Positions 17,303 to 25,998 of a stretch of 64,000 nucleotides of DNA are shown here, one piece after another. Location of the stretch: NCBI RefSeq assembly GCF_002115825.1, contig NZ_JFJZ01000027.1, positions 1 through 64,000 on the forward strand, read 5' to 3'. The stretch comes from Thalassospira sp. MCCC 1A01428. GTDB lineage: Bacteria > Pseudomonadota > Alphaproteobacteria > Rhodospirillales > Thalassospiraceae. Position 1 is the first letter of the stretch. Each line of letters begins with the position of its first letter. The notes beneath the pieces are model-generated. The model searched no databases. It was not told the DNA's origin and saw only the letters and a list, made by a program, of their open reading frames with translations. The translations under genes were made by a program, and so were the position numbers.

Positions 17303-18133
17303 ATGGCCATAACGGTCAAATTCTGGGGCGTGCGTGGCAGCATCGCCTGCCCGTCGCCAGAACATGTTGTTTATGGCGGCAACACCAGTTGTGTTGAAAT
17401 GCGGGTCGGTGGCAAGGTTCTGATTTTTGATGCGGGAACAGGCATTCGCAATCTTGGGCGCGATCTGGTACGCCGGGGGGTATCGAATGCGTCTATTTTT
17501 CTCACGCATACCCATTGGGACCATATCAACGGGTTTCCGTTTTTTGTTCCCGCCTATGACCCGGGCAATAGTTTTGAAATTTTTGCCGGTCATCTGACCG
17601 GGCAGGGCGGGGTCGAAAAAGTATTTTCATCGCAAATGGCGAACCCCACTTTTCCTGTACCGTTATCGGCTATGCGATCAGGGTTGTCTTTTTGCGATTT
17701 TGCAACCGGTACGACGCTGCATCCAACAGATGATATTGCCGTACGCACAGCACCCCTGCGCCATCCAAACGGGGCGACAGCCTATCGGGTGGAATATGAC
17801 GGGGTATCGGTGTGCTATGTGACCGATACCGAACATCAGATTGGGCAGATTGACCACACAGTGCTTGAATTTATTCGGGACGCTGATCTGGTGATTTATG
17901 ATTCAACTTATACCGACGCCGAATTTGAAAAACGGATCGGTTGGGGGCATTCAACCTGGCGCGAGGGGATCCGCCTGTGCCGTGCGGCGGGGGTTGCCCG
18001 GCTTGCTTTGTTTCACCATGACCCAGACCACGATGATACAATGATGGCTGCCATTGAAAAACAGGCGCAAGGTGAATGGCCTCCTGTCTTTGCAGCCCGG
18101 GATGAAATGGTTGTTGAGGTTCCGGCAAAATAA
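17303..18133 (+). CDS. MBL-fold metal-dependent hydrolase
   Basis: A 276-residue metallo-beta-lactamase-fold hydrolase. The metal motif HTHWDH (about residues 69-74) and the downstream DTEH (about 174-177) supply zinc or iron ligands, with a further acidic/histidine site near HHDPDHDD. The N-terminal KFWGVRGSIACP start and GGNTSCVE are typical of the group with phosphodiesterase-like members found in alphaproteobacteria. Cytosolic, no signal peptide. Substrate unknown; cyclic or phosphodiester substrates are usual for this subfamily (inference). It follows the SAM hydrolase gene. Confidence 0.82.
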   Translation: MAITVKFWGVRGSIACPSPEHVVYGGNTSCVEMRVGGKVLIFDAGTGIRNLGRDLVRRGVSNASIFLTHTHWDHINGFPFFVPAYDPGNSFEIFAGHLTGQGGVEKVFSSQMANPTFPVPLSAMRSGLSFCDFATGTTLHPTDDIAVRTAPLRHPNGATAYRVEYDGVSVCYVTDTEHQIGQIDHTVLEFIRDADLVIYDSTYTDAEFEKRIGWGHSTWREGIRLCRAAGVARLALFHHDPDHDDTMMAAIEKQAQGEWPPVFAARDEMVVEVPAK

Positions 18134-18318
18134 TCTGCCAGGTTCCAAGCCCTGCTGATCTGAACCAATTACGTCCGTTGGCCTAGGGGTGCGAACGTAG
18201 TCTTTGCTTCGCACGGCATGGGTGTGCGTTGACATTTCACGATGACGTGCTGTTATAAAGCCCGGCAATATGTCCTTTTTTCGAGCGAAGATTGCGTCTT
18301 TGTCCGTTTCGGCTGTGG

Positions 18319-18690
18319 TTATGCAGTATCGTTATTTTTGCGAAAGGCCCGGCTTGAAACCGAAATGGCGTTTTGGCAGGGGTCTTTGGCATTGGCAAAA
18401 ACATAGCCGTCTGCCCGATGGATCGGGCCAAAATCCAATCCGTTTTTTGCCGACTGGGCACAAAAACCTTCAACATCTTTAATGTCGAAAATCAGTTTCA
18501 CGCCTGTTTGACCCTGCTTTTGTCCCTTGGCTGCAGGATGAAGCATGATATTTGCGCCCCCGTCACTGGCAACCAGTTCAATAATCCTGTCATTTGCCAG
18601 TTGCACGGCCTTAAAGCCAAAATGCGTTTGATAAAAAAGCGCAGTTTCATCCATGTTTTTGGCGTAAATCAGTACTTTTCCAAGGGCCAT
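18319..18690 (-). CDS. VOC-family (glyoxalase/bleomycin resistance) protein
   Basis: A 123-residue vicinal-oxygen-chelate protein. It has the two beta-alpha-beta-beta-beta halves: start KVLIYAKNMDETALFYQTHFGF, then the second half from VKLIFDIKDVEGF to DPCQNAISVSS. The characteristic DP.GN element is DPCQN here, with Cys-Gln where Trp-Gly is common. GGAGCC before the ATG supports the start. Standalone and probably dimeric; substrate cannot be assigned. It converges with the MBL gene. Confidence 0.82.
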   Translation of the reverse strand: MALGKVLIYAKNMDETALFYQTHFGFKAVQLANDRIIELVASDGGANIMLHPAAKGQKQGQTGVKLIFDIKDVEGFCAQSAKNGLDFGPIHRADGYVFANAKDPCQNAISVSSRAFRKNNDTA

Positions 18691-18811
18691 GGTGCGGCTC
18701 CATGTGATGGGAATGCAGCGTTGTTTTGCTTGCGACAGTTATGCAAGGCCTGAAACAGCGGCAAACAAAACATGCCGCTGCCGGTGTTGGCGTTCGGTAA
18801 TTTAACCTGAC

Positions 18812-19507
18812 TTATAGTCCGCGTGAATATTTCGGGAAAACACGGACTTCGATCCGTCGGTTGGCTTCACGATTTTCCGGTATCGGGTTGCCCTGGTCAT
18901 CTTCATTGGGCAGTTTGGGCATGGTATCGCCATAGGAAATGGCACGCATCCGGTCTGATTGCGGATCAACGCCCACCGCGCCAAAAAAACGGACCACCGC
19001 AATCGCCCGGCCCGCCGCGAGTTCCCAGTTCGATGGGAAGCGCGGGGTGTTAATCGGGGAATCGTCGGTGTGCCCTTTGACTTCGATCTGAAAGCCCATA
19101 TAGCGGGGCTGTTTTAAAAGGTCGCCGACATCCTTTAAAAACAAAACGGCATCGCGGGTTAAATCGGCTGATCCCGATTGAAAAAACGACCCGCTGGCAA
19201 GTTCCATCACGATGCCTTCATCGTCGGTTTTCACCTTGACCGATTTGTCGAGTGCCAGATTGAAAACAACGTCTTTCAGGTCGGTTTCAAGAATTTCGGT
19301 GGGGCGTACGACACTGCGTTTGCCAATATTCTGGGCGATCCCCGCCTGAATTTTTTCAAATACCGGCAATTCAATTTTGGAAAAACTGACCAGCATGACA
19401 AAAAACGCCATCAGCAGGGTGATGGCATCGGCATAGGTTGCCAGCCAGTCCTCGTTGATTTCTGCGGGGCGTTTAGTGTCGAGCGGTGATCTGCGACGCC
19501 GGGCCAT
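18812..19507 (-). CDS. motB: flagellar motor stator protein MotB/PomB type
   Basis: A 231-residue stator subunit that anchors the motor to peptidoglycan. One membrane helix near the N-terminus (about 20-42) contains the ion-binding Asp in the pattern YADAITLLMAFFVMLVSF. Residues about 100-225 are an OmpA-like peptidoglycan-binding domain (KGHTDDSP and RRIEVRVFP patterns). The ATG at 19507 has AGGA at good distance; an ATG two codons earlier is also possible. It is 36 bases downstream of motA on the same strand, so the two are co-transcribed. Whether it uses protons or sodium cannot be read with certainty. Confidence 0.92.
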   Translation of the reverse strand: MARRRRSPLDTKRPAEINEDWLATYADAITLLMAFFVMLVSFSKIELPVFEKIQAGIAQNIGKRSVVRPTEILETDLKDVVFNLALDKSVKVKTDDEGIVMELASGSFFQSGSADLTRDAVLFLKDVGDLLKQPRYMGFQIEVKGHTDDSPINTPRFPSNWELAAGRAIAVVRFFGAVGVDPQSDRMRAISYGDTMPKLPNEDDQGNPIPENREANRRIEVRVFPKYSRGL

Positions 19508-19543
19508 AAGCATGTCCTGTATTCAAGAAAGAACCAAACCGGT

Positions 19544-20338
19544 TTATTGCGGGGCCTTGTCCATATTAAAATGGATGGCCGGGTCCAGGAACGAATTCAT
19601 CCGGTCCTGAATTGCGCGCGGCCCCTTGCGGTCTGCCAGCATGATCAGGCCTTCGGCAATCAGCGAATTGCGAAATTTCATAATGTCTTCGCGCTGCTGG
19701 ATTTTGCTGGCGGCAGGAATGAAAAAGAACCGTGCCGCCACAATGCCATAAAGCGTCGTGATCAATGCAATGGCAAGGCCTGCGCCCAGTGACGTTGGGT
19801 CATCGCCCATTTTATCAAGCATGATCACAAGGCCAACCAGCGTTCCGATCATGCCAAATGCCGGTGCGGCACCTGCCATACTGCGTAAAATATCAACCGG
19901 AACCAGATTGCGGTTATAGGAACTGTCGATGGCGTTATAAAGCATGTCGGCAACGTCATCACCGTTATAGCCGGTAATGACAATTTCCATTGCCCAGCCT
20001 AAAAACGGTTCTTCCTTGCCCAGCCTGGATATTTCCTGTTCAAGGGCATTAATGCCCTTTTTCTGCATCAGGTAACCCCATTTGACCACGCGGCCAACTT
20101 CACCGGTTAATTGCCCGCGGCCCATACGCTGGGCGCGGAAAATTTTAAAAATCAGTTTTACAGCCAGCCAGACATACCTTGTCTCATAGGCAATAAAAGT
20201 CGCCGCAAATGTCCCGCCGAGCACCATCAGCACGCTCGATAGGCTAAGAAAGACGACATAGTTGTCAGTCGAGATATAAATCGACGCAACAAACAGGCCT
20301 ATACCGGCCAGAATCCCCAAAATCGTTGTCAGCGACAT
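19544..20338 (-). CDS. motA: flagellar motor stator protein MotA/PomA type
   Basis: A 264-residue stator channel subunit, the PomA-like short form. Four membrane helices are visible: about 4-22, 29-49, 150-175 and 185-205. The cytoplasmic loop between helices 2 and 3 carries the charged residues that contact FliG. The segment MAGAAPAFGMIGTLVGLVIML (about 148-168) is the conserved helix 3. Paired with motB downstream. No other flagellar gene is in the window. Confidence 0.92.
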   Translation of the reverse strand: MSLTTILGILAGIGLFVASIYISTDNYVVFLSLSSVLMVLGGTFAATFIAYETRYVWLAVKLIFKIFRAQRMGRGQLTGEVGRVVKWGYLMQKKGINALEQEISRLGKEEPFLGWAMEIVITGYNGDDVADMLYNAIDSSYNRNLVPVDILRSMAGAAPAFGMIGTLVGLVIMLDKMGDDPTSLGAGLAIALITTLYGIVAARFFFIPAASKIQQREDIMKFRNSLIAEGLIMLADRKGPRAIQDRMNSFLDPAIHFNMDKAPQ

Positions 20339-20559
20339 CGCTTTTCACGTTCCTTCAAACAGAAATCTTCCTGACTTCCGCCCCCACTTCGCAGATCTGC
20401 CAATGGCAGTTGCACTTCTGTAATCATCATAGACTGCGTTTGCCCCCCTGTTAAGCAAAGAGCCATCCAAAGCACGAATGAAGCCGGTTTTTCGACCTTT
20501 GCGTTATTTAGGCGTCATGATGTTCGTAAAAGTTGCAAGAAATAAGGGGGGAACCTGCG

Positions 20560-20871
20560 ATGTGCGCTTTACGATGCGACGTTGTTTTTTCGGGTGATCG
20601 CGTCGCGGTAAAATTCAGCCCGGGCACCGATTGCCAAAAAAGAACCAGTGCCACGATTTTTCAATTATCGAATATGCCCGGGCAGGGGCGCTTACTGCAG
20701 TTCCCGTCTGTCTTTATGCAAGGGTGCCGGCAGCTTTACCGTATTCTCATTCACATTGGCATCAGGCGCCGCCCGTTCGGGCAGTGTTTCCATGCATCAT
20801 CGGAAAGGGGATGCGCTAATGAGGCCTGTAACGGCATTATCAAGGCGTATAAAAACGCGCCCGGCGACTAA
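20560..20871 (+). CDS. possible small protein, unknown
   Basis: A 103-residue frame in the gap between motA and the chemoreceptor gene, on the opposite strand to both. Its ATG is preceded by AAGGGGGGAA with a 6-base spacing, an excellent ribosome site. The protein is cysteine- and arginine-rich with no family I recognise, and overlapping frames of similar size exist, so it may be spurious. The rest of the 570-base gap (20339-20907) shows nothing I can name. Confidence 0.3.
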   Translation: MCALRCDVVFSGDRVAVKFSPGTDCQKRTSATIFQLSNMPGQGRLLQFPSVFMQGCRQLYRILIHIGIRRRPFGQCFHASSERGCANEACNGIIKAYKNAPGD

Positions 20872-20907
20872 TGGTTTCGTCGGACGCTTTGTTTGATGTT
20901 CCAGGTA

Positions 20908-22626
20908 TCAGGCCGAGCGAATACCATCAAGGAAGCGATCTACCTCGATCCGCAGATTTTGCGAAAGTTCGCCCAGTTCTTCGGCCACTTCCAGAACGGA
21001 ATGAGCTGATTTGTCGGTTTCGCCGACGGTGTGGCTCACCCTTTCAATATTGCGGGTAACTTCCTGGGTGCCGATAGCGGCCTGTTCAACATTGCGGGCA
21101 ATTTCGCTGGTGGCATCGGCCTGTTCGCGGACGGCCTCGGAAATGGTGCCCGTGATGTCGGTGATACGCAGGATGACTTCGGAAATATCCTGAATGGATT
21201 TTACTGTTTTGCCCGTTTCATTCTGAATGGCGTTGATCTGTTCCGAAATTTCGTCAGTGGCGCGCGCGGTTTGATTGGCAAGGTTCTTTACCTCGGCGGC
21301 AACCACGGCAAATCCCTTGCCTGCTTCCCCGGCACGGGCCGCCTCGATGGTCGCGTTCAGGGCCAACAGGTTGGTCTGGCCGGCAATGTCGCTAATCAGG
21401 TTAACAATTTCGCCAATTTTGCCCGCGGCTTCTGAAAGCCCGGCAACAGTGCGGCTTGAAACGTCGGCTTCCTGTGATGCTTCGGCGGTGATTTCGGTTG
21501 ATTGATGGGCCTTGTCACCAATTTGCGTGATTGATGCCGATAAATGATCGGCAGCTTCAGATACGGTTTGAACGTTGGTGGTTGCTTCTTCGGATGCGGC
21601 GGCAACCGTGGTGGCGTTTTTACTGGCCTGGTCGGCGGCCCCTACCAGTTGGCGGGCGGTGTTTTGCATCCGGTCTGCCGATGTCGAAACCGACGACACA
21701 ATCGTTGCGATGATTTTTTCAAAATCCCCAATCAGCGATTCCAGCCGTACCATGCGTTGTTCACGCTGTTGTTGGGCGGCTTTTTGTTCTTTTTCCATCC
21801 GTTCCTTGGCAATGGCATTGGTTTTAAACACTTCTACCGATCGGGCCATCGCTCCAATTTCGTCATGACGCTGGGTATTATCAATATCCACATCGATGCG
21901 GCCTTCGGCCAGATCACGCATAACGGCATCAAGCTGCGACAAAGGGTTGGTCACAATGTTGGATAACAGGGCGCGAATGCCGACCACGGTTAAAATGGCA
22001 ACAATAATACCGCCAATAACAATGCCGATCAGGATGGTGTTGGTTTTGGCCTGTTCCGGTGCCACCGAAAGGCTGGAAGACAAAACGGCAATAACGTCGC
22101 CTTTTTCTTCGCCCATTAACCCGCCGTGGCAGGTAAAACATACTTCCTTGTCTGCACCCTTGGTCACACCTAAAACAATCGGCATCGACATGCGATAAGT
22201 GCCATCATCGGTGTAACGGCCAACCAGTTTACCGGTTTGAATGGCTTCTTCATCAATGGCGTCGCGGGGTAGTTTCAGGGGTTTTTCTTCGTTTTCCTGC
22301 ATATAGGCCAAGGTTTTGGGTGCCCAGACCGACCATAATTCGCCGGGGTAATCCTGGTTGCGGCTGTCAAACCAGTTATTGAAAACGCGAATGCCGATAT
22401 CGTCCGAATCATCAACCCGGGCGGCCATAACGTTCACAATCAGGGCATGGAGGGATGTCAGTTCATTGTCGCTAAGCTGTTTTAGCTTGGCATCCATGGC
22501 GTGGCGTTCTGTCATGGCGATCATGATCAGGGCAATCACCATGACTGCCGTTACACCAAATGCCGATGCAACCATAAACCGTTTACGAATTCCCATCCGT
22601 TTCCAACTGGATAAAAGCGCCATCAA
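20908..22626 (-). CDS. methyl-accepting chemotaxis protein with CXXCH haem motif
   Basis: A 572-residue membrane receptor. TM1 is about 17-39, the periplasmic domain about 40-195, TM2 about 198-222, HAMP to about 275, then the cytoplasmic MCP signalling domain with the hairpin tip pattern [27 protein letters not shown]. The periplasmic domain contains CFTCH at 163-167, a c-type haem attachment motif, in a Tll0287-like (DUF3365) setting with a preceding MSMPIV strand. It therefore probably senses redox state, oxygen or NO through covalent haem (family knowledge plus inference). It stands alone, near motA/motB, with a 455-base upstream gap. Confidence 0.88.
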   Translation of the reverse strand: MMALLSSWKRMGIRKRFMVASAFGVTAVMVIALIMIAMTERHAMDAKLKQLSDNELTSLHALIVNVMAARVDDSDDIGIRVFNNWFDSRNQDYPGELWSVWAPKTLAYMQENEEKPLKLPRDAIDEEAIQTGKLVGRYTDDGTYRMSMPIVLGVTKGADKEVCFTCHGGLMGEEKGDVIAVLSSSLSVAPEQAKTNTILIGIVIGGIIVAILTVVGIRALLSNIVTNPLSQLDAVMRDLAEGRIDVDIDNTQRHDEIGAMARSVEVFKTNAIAKERMEKEQKAAQQQREQRMVRLESLIGDFEKIIATIVSSVSTSADRMQNTARQLVGAADQASKNATTVAAASEEATTNVQTVSEAADHLSASITQIGDKAHQSTEITAEASQEADVSSRTVAGLSEAAGKIGEIVNLISDIAGQTNLLALNATIEAARAGEAGKGFAVVAAEVKNLANQTARATDEISEQINAIQNETGKTVKSIQDISEVILRITDITGTISEAVREQADATSEIARNVEQAAIGTQEVTRNIERVSHTVGETDKSAHSVLEVAEELGELSQNLRIEVDRFLDGIRSA

Positions 22627-23081
22627 TTTCCCTCGAACCCGTCAAAACCGGAAATGAACACACATGCAAAAATTTCCCAAACCTGCCTGTGCAACGACTA
22701 GTTAACCATCCTGATTTGGTGTTTATACCAATCGCCCTTTTACCCGGGTGAAACATTGATTTGCCTCAAGTCGGTGGTGTCATTCAGAAATATTCCAAAT
22801 TTAAATCTAATGTGATGGTGGTATGTCCCGTCATCACATCACAGGGGTAATCTGCCCGTATTTTGTGATTTAAATAGTAACGGATAATGGAACGTTATTA
22901 TGATGATGGCGGTGCTGCCCGGTAGGGCACAGGGCGTTTGCTGCCCGGGGCGGTGCATTGGGGCACAATGTTGCGGCGCGATGGTTGAAATTACCGCGAT
23001 AGGCAGGCATACCTGACCAAAATGGGACATAGTGCCAACGATCAAAGATCAGGTCAGGCAGATCAGAAATTGGGGTTGATA
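22627..23081. other. intergenic region, nothing recognised
   Basis: 455 bases between the haem-motif chemoreceptor (minus) and a small plus-strand gene. AT-rich stretches near 22790-22900 may hold the divergent promoters, but no specific site, RNA or convincing frame is visible. Confidence 0.4.
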
Positions 23082-23351
23082 ATGAATATTACTTTTGCCG
23101 ACGCACAAAAGAAGCTGGAAGAAATCACCGCTGAAATGCTGATTTTGATTCGGCAATACGGTCTGGACGCCGAATCCCCGTTTGATGTGATTACTGTGGC
23201 GCGCAATAAAATTGGCAACGAGCAGGATTATATCCGTTTTCTTGAGCTCTCGCTTGAGGGGCGGATCTATGGGGAATATGCCGAAGCCCTGCAAAAACAG
23301 ATGGACCAGCAGGCTGAAAACGCTGAAGACGCGCTTAACAATATCCATTGA
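23082..23351 (+). CDS. small cytosolic protein, unknown
   Basis: An 89-residue polar, helix-rich protein without membrane segments or a known motif. The middle segment EQDYIRFLELSLEGRIYGEYAEALQKQM looks like one long amphipathic helix followed by an acidic tail. The ATG at 23082 is preceded by a weak GGGG-type ribosome site; a longer in-frame start at 23022 would add 20 residues with no support. Function unknown. A second small gene follows after a 355-base gap. Confidence 0.6.
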   Translation: MNITFADAQKKLEEITAEMLILIRQYGLDAESPFDVITVARNKIGNEQDYIRFLELSLEGRIYGEYAEALQKQMDQQAENAEDALNNIH

Positions 23352-23706
23352 TCCCTGACACCATAATCGGAACCGGCGGAAAGTGATCATATCGTGCTGT
23401 CGCATCGCGCCACTGTTTTTGCGGGTGGACGATGTTGATTGACACCGATGTGAAAAGTTTTTTGCCATCGTGTTGTGACAGGGAAGTTGCCGTCGCGTCG
23501 GGAAAAACTGGCGGTTTTCTGTATGAAAGGGGCAATGACGCAGGGCATCGTCACAAAATGTTCGCCAACATGTCACCGTCTTGCAGTTGAGAAACCGTAT
23601 TTCCCGGCCTATATCGCGGGGGTCGATGCGCTGTACCACGAAGTACACAAAAGGCGTGCGACCGTGCCGGCAGTTTGCCGGGCATACCGGGAAAACGAGC
23701 AACAGG
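23352..23706. other. intergenic region, nothing recognised
   Basis: 355 bases between two small unknown genes. Frames are present on both strands but none has a ribosome site or likeness that I can support. Confidence 0.4.
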
Positions 23707-23976
23707 ATGGCGGACATGAATAAAAGTTATGTTCAGACCTTGATGGAAGTCGAAAAGGTATTTGGTCAGATCAACGATCATGACTACCGTTTATATCGCG
23801 CCGTCTGGGGCAACCGGCGCGCTGCGGATATCGGCATGCCACGCGGAACCCGTGCCGAGATAAGCCGTAAACTGGCCGATGATTTTACACCTGCTGCACA
23901 TATTGTTGTAGGGGACGGTGTTACCGGACAGGCCATTGTTGGCGGGCGCAAAATGGAATTTCATAACGCCGCCTGA
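23707..23976 (+). CDS. small conserved-looking protein, unknown
   Basis: An 89-residue protein. It begins with a helical segment, has a basic middle (RAVWGNRRAADIGMPRGTRAEISRKLADDF), and ends in a compact G- and V-rich stretch (HIVVGDGVTGQAIVGGRKMEF). No known domain. The codon usage in frame looks like that of neighbours. Two ATGs compete: 23707 and 23716; the second has GGATGGCGG just before it. It lies about 130 bases before apt on the same strand. Confidence 0.55.
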   Translation: MADMNKSYVQTLMEVEKVFGQINDHDYRLYRAVWGNRRAADIGMPRGTRAEISRKLADDFTPAAHIVVGDGVTGQAIVGGRKMEFHNAA

Positions 23977-24103
23977 TTGCACATAGAAAAAATCAGATAT
24001 TGCAGCATTGCATTTTTTGCTCCGCTGCCCGATTTTAGGCCGCCAGTCGATACTTCGATGGCGGCTTTGTTTTGTCATTTTCGGGCCGGAGGCCACATCT
24101 GTT

Positions 24104-24631
24104 ATGTCGATTAAATCGCTGATTCGTTCCATTCCTGATTATCCGAAAAAGGGAATTATGTTTCGCGATATCACAACTTTGTTTGGTGATGCCGAAGGGT
24201 TGCGCGAAGTGATAGACACCCTGGCCGGTGAGTTTCAGGACCAGAAAATTGACGTGATTGCCGGTATTGAAGCCCGTGGTTTTATCATTGGTCCGGCGGT
24301 GGCGCTGGCGTTGGGGGTGGGGTTTGTGCCCATTCGTAAAAAAGGAAAATTGCCCGCCAAAACCGTGTCGGTTGAGTATGACCTGGAATATGGCTCCGAC
24401 ATTATTGAAATGCATGTCGATGCTGTCAAACCGGGGCAACGGGTTCTGATCCTGGATGATTTGATTGCAACGGGCGGCACAGCCCTTGCCGCAATTGATC
24501 TGATTGAAAAGGCCGGGGCCGTTCCGGTTTCCTGCGCCTTTATTATTGATTTGCCCGATATTGGCGGGGCCGTTCGTATACGTGAGCGGGGCGTTCCGGT
24601 GTTTAATATTGTTGAATTTGAAGGCGACTGA
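24104..24631 (+). CDS. apt: adenine phosphoribosyltransferase
   Basis: A 175-residue type I phosphoribosyltransferase that converts adenine and PRPP to AMP in purine salvage. The PRPP loop is VLILDDLIATGGTA (about 116-129), with the hallmark acidic pair and GGTA. The N-terminal segment IPDYPKKGIMFRDITTLF is the APRT hood, and GIEARGFIIG is the conserved middle motif. Length matches the family. The start is at MSIKSL because GGAGG lies before it; the frame is open further up to 24008 without support. Monocistronic as far as seen. Confidence 0.96.
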   Translation: MSIKSLIRSIPDYPKKGIMFRDITTLFGDAEGLREVIDTLAGEFQDQKIDVIAGIEARGFIIGPAVALALGVGFVPIRKKGKLPAKTVSVEYDLEYGSDIIEMHVDAVKPGQRVLILDDLIATGGTALAAIDLIEKAGAVPVSCAFIIDLPDIGGAVRIRERGVPVFNIVEFEGD

Positions 24632-24745
24632 CGACCGATATAGCGGGGCAATCGCGAGTTTAATATCGCCTGATTGTTGTGATTTTTTCAGACATTTAAT
24701 GTATAATCTCAAAGGTAGATAAATTAAGCGCCCATCTTTTCAACG

Positions 24746-25222
24746 ATGGTGAAGGTGATGATACCGCAACTGCCCCCCGTCCAGGTAACCAGTGCCGCCA
24801 TGCATATGACGCGGCTTGCCCCGGCTGGCGCGCGCGGTATTGCATCGGTTACCCGTGATGCGGGCATTGAACAAACCAACGAACAGTTCGGCTATCATTC
24901 CGATACCGACGGAACCCTGTTTAATGCCTTTATCGACGAAAAAAATGGCCGTGGCACCCCGCATGGCGGTGGCAAAGGCGGACAAAGCCCTCAGGATAAT
25001 AACAGTGCCCAGGCCCGGTTGCGCGGTAATCGTGATGCGGCAGGGCATGATGCCAGCGGTCCTGGTTCAGGGGGTGACTGGCGCTTTGCCGATTTTCTGA
25101 ACTTTGAAGGTCCGCTTGATTTGGGCGCGCGCCGGTCGCCCCAGTCTATGTATGCGATGGTAAATGCCGTAACGCATGGTGCCATGCCTGCACGTGGTCA
25201 GCGGCTTGATTTCCAAATTTGA
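24746..25222 (+). CDS. disordered, glycine-rich protein, unknown
   Basis: A 158-residue protein with no membrane helix and little predicted core. The first half is mixed; residues about 68-110 are rich in G, N, D and Q, so probably disordered; the last part has a short helical stretch (FADFLNFEGPLDL...MYAMVNAVTHGAM). Third-position base bias looks like real coding. An alternative ATG at 24758 follows GAAGG more closely. No family recognised. It precedes a Panacea-domain gene by about 145 bases on the same strand, but there is no overlap to suggest coupling. Confidence 0.5.
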   Translation: MVKVMIPQLPPVQVTSAAMHMTRLAPAGARGIASVTRDAGIEQTNEQFGYHSDTDGTLFNAFIDEKNGRGTPHGGGKGGQSPQDNNSAQARLRGNRDAAGHDASGPGSGGDWRFADFLNFEGPLDLGARRSPQSMYAMVNAVTHGAMPARGQRLDFQI

Positions 25223-25368
25223 TTTTGGACGTATTTGCGGTGGTCTGCATTTATGTGGTGGGGCTGTGCTATTGCCCCCCTTGTTGCATGGCGGTGGGCT
25301 GGCTATCATGTGCAATGCAGGTTAAACCTGCCAATGGGTAATTGTTTTTCGTTTTGATCTGGGCAGGT

Positions 25369-25911
25369 ATGAAACAAAAACCGGTTCTGTATTCGGTATT
25401 TGATGTTGCGTTTCGGCTGATCGATCACGCGCTGAACGATAATGAATATCTGCAACCCCAGAAATTGCACCGGTTGTTATATCTGGCACAGGGCTATTTT
25501 GGGGCGTCCTATCATGGGGCAATGTTGATGCCCGCCCTGTTCGTAGCCGAAGAAGCCGGCCCGATAGAACCCAATCTTTATGTGTTGATGGAAGAAACCC
25601 GCCCCGATGTGCGGCTAAAATCTATTAATGATAAAACAAAACACTTTATCGAAAGTGTCTGGCGGCAATTTGGGCATCATTCGGTGGATCATTTAAATGC
25701 CTCCATTCGGAACCACGCCCCCTATCAGGATGCATGGCGGGCCGGGCCGGGAACATTGATATCATTTGATGAAATGGTGACGTTCTATACCGCGGTTCGT
25801 AAAACAGCTACCACGCCCGAGGCCGAGGATGTGGTGCGCCCGCGTGTGATGCGTTCGCACAAAGGCAAGCCTGTTGCCACAACCGATTGGCGACCCCGGC
25901 GGTTAAAATAG
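25369..25911 (+). CDS. Panacea (DUF4065/SocA-like) domain protein
   Basis: A 180-residue cytosolic protein. The pattern QPQKLHRLLYLAQGYF (about 30-45), the later ALFVAEEAGPIEPNLYVLM, and a helix-rich C-terminus match the DUF4065/Panacea fold, which occurs in antitoxins such as SocA and as neutralising domains in many small systems. Family knowledge would predict a toxin partner next door, but neither neighbour is an evident toxin: a disordered protein upstream and a ChaN-like protein downstream. It may therefore be a solitary, housekeeping-type Panacea member. GGGCAGG precedes the chosen ATG. Confidence 0.7.
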   Translation: MKQKPVLYSVFDVAFRLIDHALNDNEYLQPQKLHRLLYLAQGYFGASYHGAMLMPALFVAEEAGPIEPNLYVLMEETRPDVRLKSINDKTKHFIESVWRQFGHHSVDHLNASIRNHAPYQDAWRAGPGTLISFDEMVTFYTAVRKTATTPEAEDVVRPRVMRSHKGKPVATTDWRPRRLK

Positions 25912-25998
25912 GCAGTTTTCAGCATTAAAACGGTTGTTTTTCGGCAAATAACAGGCATTGCGGGCGGTTAACTTTGCCGCCTTTAGGGGCCTGTTTGC

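Noticed and set aside
22839-23045. 68-codon minus-strand frame upstream of the chemoreceptor
   Set aside because: No ribosome site, odd composition and no likeness; treated as intergenic.
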